A stretch of DNA of 64,000 bases from assembly GCF_003573695.1 (NCBI RefSeq), contig NC_039362.1:193312827-193376826 (forward strand), read 5' to 3'. Shown here one piece after another: positions 57,161-64,000 of the stretch. Made by a program: the position numbers and the translations under genes. The notes under the pieces are model-generated. The model was not told where the DNA came from, did no database searches, and worked only from the letters and a program-made list of their open reading frames with translations. Source of the stretch: Papaver somniferum. Taxonomy: Eukaryota > Streptophyta > Magnoliopsida > Ranunculales > Papaveraceae. Position 1 is the stretch's first letter, and each line of letters opens with the position of its first letter.

Positions 57161-57300
57161 TTTATAGTCTTAGTCATTCTCATTGTGTTGAATTTGTGTT
57201 TATGAGATACAATCAGTCTGATTGTAAGCATGCCTTACTCCGTACGATTCTTCTTGTAGATTCGAGAAAAAATAAGAGTAATGGAATATCTTAACTTGAA

Positions 57301-57900
57301 TACTCAAGAGTTATAGGATGTTTGATGAATTTAATGAACTGTAAGAGTCCAGACATTTCCTATATTGTGAGTAAGTTAAGTATATATACTTGTAGTCCAG
57401 AACAAGAGCATTGGGATGCGCTTAATAGAGTATTATGGTACCTAAAATACTCTATTACCTTTTGTTTTATTTATGAAAGTTATCTTGTTGTCCTTGAGGG
57501 ACTTTGTGATGCAAACTGGATAGTTGACTCAGAGGAGTCTAAGTCTACCAGTGGATATGTTTTCACTCTAGCAAGAGGGTTTGTTTCTGGAAGTTTTTCA
57601 GACAAACATATATTGCTCAATTCATTATGGAATCTGAGAGTATTGCGTTAGATAAAGCACGAGAGAGGGCCGAGTGCCTAAGATGCTTTTTAGAAGACAC
57701 TCCTCTCTGGCATAGGCCTGTGCCAGCTATATCTATACATTGTGTTAGCCAAGCTATAATAGTTAAAGCTAAGTAATAACTAATCTCAATCGGCGTTATT
57801 TCCATTGATTGGCTAAAGTCCAAGGATAATTTCACGCAATCTTTGACGAAAGGTTTGTACAAAGAGATAGTCAAAAATGCATCGAGGGGGTTGGGGCTTA
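57301..57900 (+). pseudogene. Copia RNase H, degraded
   Basis: It contains SPDISYIVSKLSIYTCSPEQ, HWDALNRVLWYLK, GLCDANWIVDSEESKSTSGY and VFTLARGFVSG, the copia RNase H start. The later part is in shifted frames with stops. The following 57900-58830 is the usual copia 3' untranslated region and no gene is seen there. Confidence 0.8.
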
Positions 57901-58833
57901 AGCTCATATATTAAACTTACCATGAAGGATACTCAACCTCGCTGACTGGAGATCCCATGATCAAGGTTTCGAATGAGAAACTAATTTTTGGTGGGTAAAG
58001 GTAAACACTATCAGAGATTTTCATTCTCTGTCCCTTCCCTATGGTGTAGACGTGATAGTATAACTGCATGTGGAGGATGACTTTTTAATAAGTCTTATAA
58101 GTTCTATAGTTTCAATTTAAGATTGAAGTGGGGTGTAGCAGTAAACACTCTTGACGGAATTCACCTATCTGAATGAGGAAGTGGGTCGCTTCCTATGAGA
58201 ATATGAGCTGATTCTCTAGAGCATTCTGAGAAACAGGATAAGTCCAGGGCCAAAACGGAAACAACGGCACGAGCTTGGCAGCAACCTTGGAAATATCATG
58301 CGTGGCTATTATCGCGGATTACACCAAACGCTAGCAGTTCAAGACATCGCGTTCACTGTCTAGCAAGTAGTTCCGGTAATCTCTCACTAAGCAAAGGTTC
58401 AAGACCTCATGGACACCTCTGCCTATAGTGGTATTTCCTATTTTTCGTTTTTATCTATTTTTAATTCATTTTGAGAAAATGAGTTTTATGTTGTTTTTAT
58501 GGTCTTGGTATTACTAGTTCTTAGGACCTAAGGGTCACTAAGGGTTCACTAGTTCATGATTTTTCACTTTGGTGAAAGAAACCTTTAGTCTCACTTGTGA
58601 GAAACTAAAGATGAAAGCTCTCTATACTATTATGATTTATGCAATCCATAGTATGACTCTCGGATCAACACACTACTGTGTGAAGGAGAGGACGTTGAAA
58701 TGGCTAGTATGAATTCAACATGCACGATCTGTCTGTCTGTTCAGTCAGTTCGGGTCCTGAGATTGGGTTGTTGATTTACCAAGATCTATCTGTGTTTTTC
58801 ACGTTTTATTGAGTTTTCATTCATGTGGGGGAT

Positions 58834-59617
58834 TGTTGGAAAAACGATTAATAAAAATACTATTTAAAGATTTTAATTTAGTGTTTCTTTTGTGAATGAA
58901 AACTTATTAGTCCCACATAGTGGAGTTTCCACTCTTTAGTTGTTTTTAAGAGACTATATAAGATTTGTAGTCCCACATAGGGAGGAGCTCTTCTTAACTT
59001 GAGTTTGTCAATTACATAAACAAATTCACTTCTTTTGTAAAAGCATGGAAAAAAAGGGGTTGCTCTATATTCTAGAGGGACCCCTATATGGTAAAGGGGT
59101 TGCTCTATATTTTAGAGGGACCCCTATATGGTAAAGGGGTTGCTCTATATTTTAGAGGGACCCCTAAGGGAAAACATGGGAAAGGGGTTTCTCTATATTT
59201 TAGAGAGACCCCAAATGGGATTCTCTATATTTTAGAGAGACCCCCAAGGGAAATATTTTGTATTGCTTTCTTTAGCATTCGCGATTTTCCATAATGTTTT
59301 TTTCGGAGTTGCCAAGCTCAAGTTGAGCATCTACTACATATGCTAGTAGTAGGTGTATTAGGGTGTTTTATCCTAGAGATATCCGTCCTGTGAGGGCTAT
59401 AGCATCACTCTTGAGTGTAGTCGGGCGCTAATGTCTTAAGAAAGCGTGTTGAACACGCGACTCACTCTGTTTTCCAAAGTTTTTCCCTGTTGCTGTTGCG
59501 GAGATATGGGGAGCTTGTTCATTTCGTCAAAGCAATCACTTCCACTATAAAGGAGCTAAGTATCAATAACTTTTTGCTTATTTGATTTTTCTTTGTTTTT
59601 GATTATTGCACCCAACA
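58834..59617 (+). repeat. 3' LTR of the copia element, 784 bp
   Basis: It starts TGTTGGAAAAACG just after the polypurine tract CATGTGGGGGAT (58822-58833) and ends CACCCAACA, so the ends TGTTGG/CCAACA are inverted. It contains a 40-bp tandem repeat at 59056-59245. F-box sequence begins at the next base. Confidence 0.88.
59056..59245 (+). repeat. 40-bp tandem repeat of a palindromic unit in the LTR
   Basis: Units at 59056, 59096, 59136, 59184 and about 59216 contain GGGGTTGCTCTATATT and TTAGAGGGACCCC. Within each unit GGGGT pairs with ACCCC and CTCTA with TAGAG. Each unit can form a small stem-loop. Confidence 0.85.
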
Positions 59618-60556
59618 GTTTCATATTCACAACAATAATCGTGAATACTTATGGTTTCTACGTCGGAAAAAGAAGTATGCTGTTACACGTAAGCGTCCAT
59701 CGATCAATTAATCCTGAAACCTTTTCTAATGTTCTTTGTAAGTTGCTGGTTCGATTTCCACACCTCAAACATTTGTCTCTAAGTGGCCTTCCTAAGATAA
59801 CAGATTTCGCTACATTAACGTCTCAATTCTTTAGCTCCAAGGTTCAAACTCTACATTTAGATTACTGCGAGTATTCAGATGTCGAATTTTCGTTAATATT
59901 TTCTTGGTTCCCTCGTTTGACATTTGTAAGCTTTATATATTCTCATATAACTGATAAAGGTTTAGAGACCTTGGCAGATCGTTGACCTCTCATGTTGTGG
60001 CTCGATTACAGATAAAGGTTTAGAAGCCCTGGAAAAATGTTGTTCATGCTTATAAAGAATTATACTCTAGGTTTGTCGCTCGATTACTGATTCAGGAATA
60101 AGTTTTCTCATGCAAAACTGCCGCGAACTGCATACACTTTTTATCGACTCCTGCAGCGCAGTCACAGGTAAGCATTCATACAGTAGAGGGGTGCAAACTT
60201 AAACCAGAGGGGATTGACGCAATTATTAGTGGTGGTGGACTTGAATTTCTAAGTCTCGAAGCACCCAATGAATCGGACAAGGTTGGAGAAAAATCCATTA
60301 ATACTGAAGCAGTTATGAAGATTTCGAAAGGTTGTCCTTTATTAAAATGTAGAGCTAGAAGGATGGGAAGTTGTCGGTCAGAATCGCAAGAATTTGGAAC
60401 ACCTTACGGTGCACGGGTGCAGAAAATTATGTGGTCCAGGGTTGCAAGCTTTGTCTTACGGCTGTGACAAGCTCTCCAGCTTATCGGTGGACGACAAGAA
60501 TAGTTGTAGCGAAGCTGCTCTTAGGATTTTCATCAACCAAAGACCCCCAGTGTGAC
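59618..60556 (+). pseudogene. F-box/LRR protein gene, copy 5, 3' part only
   Basis: Similarity starts within the F-box, right after the copia LTR (FHIHNNNREYLWF). It continues with LLVRFPHLKHLSLSGLPKIT, YSDVEFSLIFSWFPRL and HITDKGLETLADR before a stop at 59983. Degenerate repeats follow in shifting frames: ITDSGISF-like, CKLKPEG-like and ISGGGLEFLSLEAP-like. The end is again readable: GWEVVGQNRKNLEHLTVHGC, GPGLQALSYGCDKLSSLSV and EAALRIFINQRPPV followed by TGA at 60554. The 5' half is absent. Confidence 0.82.
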
Positions 60557-61130
60557 GTTAAACAGAAAATACGGGGGAAGAAATAAATGACTGAAGAAGA
60601 AGAATGGTGGTAGTTGGAATTCGAGTTAGTTTTACTTCAATCTTGCAATGCGTGCAAAAACTTCTACTAACTTCTACAATTAATTGTTGTTTCCTTCTGT
60701 TCTTCCTTTAGTTTAAAATCATGTGCATCAACTAGTATCCTTGTTATGTCCATTGCATTGGCTGGTAGCTTTTTTATTATCTCTGAATTTTATGACTTCA
60801 ATACGTAGAGGGTTATATCTGAAAAGATTCATGCTAAAAGTAACTTTGGCAAGGTTCATTAAATCCAAGATCATATTTAAAAATTCACTGCCAAATATAT
60901 GTGCACTGTAAATGCAAATCTACAATTCACAGGGTGATAAATGCTGTATTCGATTAATGTGGCAAAATTCGAAGAATATCTCACCATTATTTTTCTGATC
61001 ACGATTGAAATCTACCATTAAAAACTTCAAGATTATGCATAATAAAGTGTCTACACACCCCTTTAAATACCCACCCATCGTTTCCTTTTACTCTTCACTC
61101 ACAAAACTCCGGCACTGATCCTTCCTAGCA
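60557..61130. other. Intergenic, nothing recognised
   Basis: 3' flank of the F-box copy. No gene or transposon ends are seen. TTTAAATACCCACCCATCG at 61061 could be a TATA-like element for the region that follows. Confidence 0.4.
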
Positions 61131-61900
61131 GTGCTGCTACCGAACCGTCAAGTCAGTTGGGGATTCAGGGTACTTCGTCTAGCAATACTTATGTTGATTC
61201 CCAGCCCATGACTCATTTAGAGCCTCAATGTACTTCGTCTAGCAACCACTTGTTGAAGCCGGATTTTGCTTCAATCAATGTTCGAGGGTCTTGATTCTTC
61301 CACAAGTCAATCCGTGGAAAGGGTCATGGATCCAGCAACACACCGGTTCCCTGGGGAAATTACCAATTGCCACGCATACTCAAATTTTTCGGGGAAGTGT
61401 TGTATCAGAAAACCACGAGCATCCCTGGGGATATCAAGGAGTCAACACATGTATCGCTTTCTGATACAGTAGCCCCGGGACAATCTTGAGTATGAGTGGC
61501 AATTGCTAATTCTGTTGTCAAAACTGTTTTCGGATGTTGTCCTTTCTTTATGCGTCTGTCTTCTAATAGTCGTGGGTGATTTTCCTGCAGGCTGTTCTTC
61601 GTGCCGAGTGGTAATTAATGTTCCAGCTCGCTCTCGCTCAACAGCAGCAAGTTTCCTCTGCTTTCTTGGCTCGAGTCTGGCTATCAACCATTGCATCATA
61701 AGACCACTCGCACGGGGAGAAGCCTGCAGCTGCTGTCAAAAGGATCAAAGAATTGCAGGGGAAACTTGCTGCTGTTAAGCGAAAGCGAGTTGGAACAATT
61801 GAGTGCTGACACAGTTATACGAAGATTAATACGAACCTGGAAGCTGACATTGATGGACCCCCTTGAGCATCCACTTGGGCGTTATTTCTGAAACCATATT
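61131..61900 (+). pseudogene. Degenerate coding-like region, family unknown
   Basis: Short frames are Ser/Thr-rich at first (a CTTCGTCTAGCAA word appears twice, near 61172 and 61231). Near 61720-61800 one frame reads EKPAAAVKRIKELQGKLAAV, a coiled-coil-like lysine-rich peptide, before frames shift and stop. No family is recognised. It includes the inverted duplication 61365-61504. Confidence 0.4.
61365..61504. repeat. Inverted duplication with 47-nt arms
   Basis: The arms 61365-61411 and 61458-61504 are reverse complements at 36 of 47 positions, with perfect 9-10 bp ends (AATTGCCAC, GTATCAGAAA) and a 46-nt loop. Translated outward on opposite strands both arms give similar peptides (ITNCHAYSNFSGKCCIRK and ISNCHSYSRLSRGYCIRK). 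This suggests duplication and inversion of a once-coding module. Confidence 0.75.
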
Positions 61901-62580
61901 ACCCCGTTCATTTGGGCGTTACTGATCAAACTTCTGACCCTTTTTCTTCTTTGCGGAACTTAAATAAACATCTTAATGCAATACAACACAAAGATAACAA
62001 AAGCCAACACAACTACAGAGATAACAAATAACAATTGTATTATTCAGATGGTAAACAAAAACCCAATGTTCAGGAAGAAAAATAAACCCATCCTTCCTAC
62101 TTGAGTTTTCTTCTACTCGTAAGAATACAATACTATTCTCTGTTTTTCTGATAGATAACTTCTATCTCCTCTTTTCCCTTTTCTTATCCCCTCTTTTCCT
62201 AACTGCCTGGAAAATTTAAAAGAAAACAAGAAGGGTCTACCTGCCTGTTTCAGTTACAATGCTTACGGGTGTTTTATGGAACCCATAAGGCAGATCAGTT
62301 ACTTTTTCAACTCATACTCTCTCTTTTACATTCCAAAGACCAAAGACCAAAACCCTTTTCCAGTAGCAAGTACGGATCGGGTAGGAGACAATGTTAACTC
62401 TCTCTTTTACATTCATCTAACAAAAAAATCCTGACATTTTTAGGAACGATCCCAAAAGAATTAGGGGCGACTTTTTTATTCCCAGCCCATACACAACGTT
62501 AAGGGATGTCCAAAAACGCGGAGAATACGTTAATGCCCTTACATAATTAAGCTTTTTTGTGCCCGATTGTTAATACCTAA
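61901..62580. other. Intergenic, nothing firmly recognised
   Basis: Pyrimidine-rich stretches (CTCTTTTCCCTTTTCTTATC near 62170) and a TTAGGGGCGACTTTTTTATT block at 62461 that might be the outer end of a transposon. I could not find a partner inside the window. Confidence 0.35.
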
Positions 62581-62589
62581 TGTGGAGTT

Positions 62590-63850
62590 AAGTAACTCAA
62601 AGATGTTACCGATTTATATAAATTAATGCCAAATGCGTATCTGGTTTCTATCACAGTCGGTATGATAATGAACCTCCCTAGATTACCGATTGTTAGACTA
62701 TAGAAATAAGAAATCTTGAGAACTTTTCCATATTGAAATTTGGGGATACTATATAATCGGAGTGGAAATAAAATGTCTAAGCTAACGATTAGGAAATTCG
62801 AGAAATTTGAAATTTATAGAATTTTGCTTAATTGAAATCTAGGGCTACTAAACAATCAGTAGCTTATGAGATTTTATTACCTACTGAATATATAAAAACA
62901 ATTTCAACATAAATTCATTTCATTTCTTTTCTTTTCAACTTCAATTCCTCTTCTCTCCTCTTCCCCTCCGATTGCAGGGAAGAAAACTTCCCCCCTCGTT
63001 CAACTCCTCTTCATCGTTATCGTTAATCGTCGAATCGAATCATCGTCGATAATTCTCTATAAAAATGAAAGATAATGAACGTAAGAAAGCTAAAACCGAA
63101 AACGTTTATCGCGGTGGCGATCCAAAAATTAGACTGCATGCCCGTAATAAAGAGGTTTTATCTCACGAACCCGAAGAACGCGAAAAATATGAAGAAGATG
63201 GTGTCCTTGATGTAGGCGGTTCTCAAAGCAAAACTGTTAAGCAACTTCAAATGGCCCCGATTAGGTAAGATTCTACCATTTTGTTGGTTTCTATTGCTTC
63301 AATTCGACGAATCCATGAATATTTTTTTTGGAGTTTTCGGTTATTACCCAGATTTGGTAGCTTAGTTATTGGTTTAAACTTCCAATTGGTCATATTCGGA
63401 TGCCAAAAATTTAGGTTTCCTACCGATTAAAGAACATTTTTACATAATTGAACCCTAAATCAACCATAATCGGAAGTGTAATGTGTTTATGACTTCCGAA
63501 TATACTAGGATATGGTATTTTATGGACACAAAATGATGCATATTCGGTAAGTTTCAGTTTTGTATAGCTCGCGATGCTTTTGTATTCAGTAGTGTTGTGT
63601 ATTTTTTGGCTTTCGATTATTTGTATTCGTAAGGTTATGTTGAAATATGCCTCCCGATTATAATGTATGACTCTAGGATGGTTTTTTGGATTTTCCATAT
63701 ATTCGAACACTAAATTTTTTATTTTTTCTCCGATTACTTGTACTCGGCCGCTTTTGTTGAGATGAAACTTTCGATTATGAATAATCAGGTGCTAATGATT
63801 TCACTTGGTTGCATATTCGGTAATTTTGAATTACATTAACTCCTGATTGT
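62590..63850. repeat. Dispersed CCGATTA / TATTCGGT motif cluster
   Basis: Variants of CCGATTRT, ATAATCGG, TATTCGGTAA and TTCCGAATAT recur about twenty times: roughly seven upstream (62605-62870) and about fourteen in the intron at 63265-63903. They occur in both orientations. Exon 1 itself is nearly free of them. The pattern resembles the AACCGAAC cluster at 1321-2050. Confidence 0.65.
62889..62898 (+). promoter_or_regulatory. Putative TATA box
   Basis: TATATAAAAA lies 176 bp upstream of the ATG at 63065, ahead of a CT-rich leader (CCTCTTCTCTCCTCTTCCCC) typical of plant 5' UTRs. Confidence 0.5.
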
Positions 63851-64000
63851 TTAGTTTGATAACATATATTTACGAACCTATTGTACTTTATTTTGTTGTT
63901 TAGGGATAGGCGAGGTAAAAAAGTCGAAGATGCAATTGTCTCAGATAGTGACAGGATTGAAAGGCGTAAGAACTTGACAGCTAGTGCAAGAAGAGTTAGG
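63065..64000 (+). CDS. Unrecognised lysine/arginine-rich protein, partial (runs off the window)
   Basis: Exon 1 (63065-63264) starts at an ATG after a CT-rich leader and encodes MKDNERKKAKTENVYRGGDP through VKQLQMAPI. A GTAAGA donor at 63265 and TTTGTTTAG acceptor at 63903 define a 639-bp intron. Exon 2 (63904 onward) continues in phase with DRRGKKVEDAIVSDSDRIER and remains open to the window end. The visible 98 residues are basic and hydrophilic, suggesting a nuclear or nucleic-acid-binding N-terminus. I do not recognise the family. The motif-filled upstream region and intron make a transposon-borne gene plausible. Confidence 0.6.

Larger units (their letters stand above)
55500..59617 (+). 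mobile_element. 5'-truncated Ty1/copia retrotransposon
   Basis: The order integrase, RT, RNase H, 3' LTR is the copia order. The gag region and 5' LTR are missing, and the left junction with the gypsy tail (about 55480-55560) is not sharply defined. Pol is heavily mutated. The 3' LTR ends at 59617 inside an F-box gene copy. Confidence 0.85.

Noticed and set aside
59088..59294. 68-codon repetitive protein
   Set aside because: Translation of the 40-bp palindromic repeat within an LTR.
33593..60556. F-box copies 4 and 5 as two halves of one gene split by transposons
   Set aside because: Both contain the IQNNN/IHNNN segment, so they overlap in the protein and must be separate copies.

Overview
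This is nuclear DNA of a flowering plant, most likely a eudicot. It is AT-rich, its genes are split by GT-AG introns, it encodes a plant-type SKP1, and it is packed with plant transposon families: Ty3/gypsy Tat type, Ty1/copia, MULE, hAT, CACTA, Tourist-like MITEs, a tRNA-derived SINE and a LINE relic. I cannot name the species from sequence alone. There are no rRNA genes, no functional tRNA genes and no CRISPR array.

Layout. 0-12 kb: intergenic DNA with two TIR elements, a fold-back MITE, an 864-bp hAT, a Tourist-like MITE and several short-motif arrays (AACCGAAC clusters, GGT-rich minisatellite, GCACTCAGGTGC dyads). 12.3-13.7 kb: a 5'-truncated copia relic whose 3' LTR abuts a LINE zinc-finger relic. 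14.6-34.5 kb: a family of F-box/LRR genes resembling Arabidopsis F-box/LRR-repeat protein 12, in at least four broken copies, with one intact SKP1-like gene at 27.8-28.3 kb head to head with one of them. This stretch also holds two copies of a 956-bp hAT that each carry a SINE, a 2.9-kb non-autonomous LTR element, a 2.3-kb MULE with an intact-looking four-exon gene, and a solo LTR inside an F-box exon. 34.5-55.5 kb: a decayed Tat-type gypsy element (gag, PR, RT-RH, second RNase H, INT) whose integrase is split by an 11.7-kb non-autonomous retrotransposon with the unusual structure LTR-internal-LTR-internal-LTR. 55.5-59.6 kb: a 5'-truncated copia element whose LTR ends inside a fifth F-box copy (59.6-60.6 kb). 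60.6-64 kb: degenerate coding-like DNA with an inverted duplication, then the start of an unrecognised intron-containing gene whose upstream region and first intron are filled with CCGATTA/TATTCGG motifs.

How it fits together. The only host-type gene that looks fully intact is the SKP1-like gene. SKP1 and F-box proteins are partners in SCF ubiquitin ligases, so having both here is functionally coherent, but every F-box copy carries at least one disabling lesion. The strongest new items are the tandem three-LTR element with its two conserved unknown reading frames, the MULE that keeps only the transposase C-terminal tail as a complete spliced gene, and the hAT that carried a SINE to two sites. 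Most ORFs of 60-100 codons in the window are spurious and are left out.
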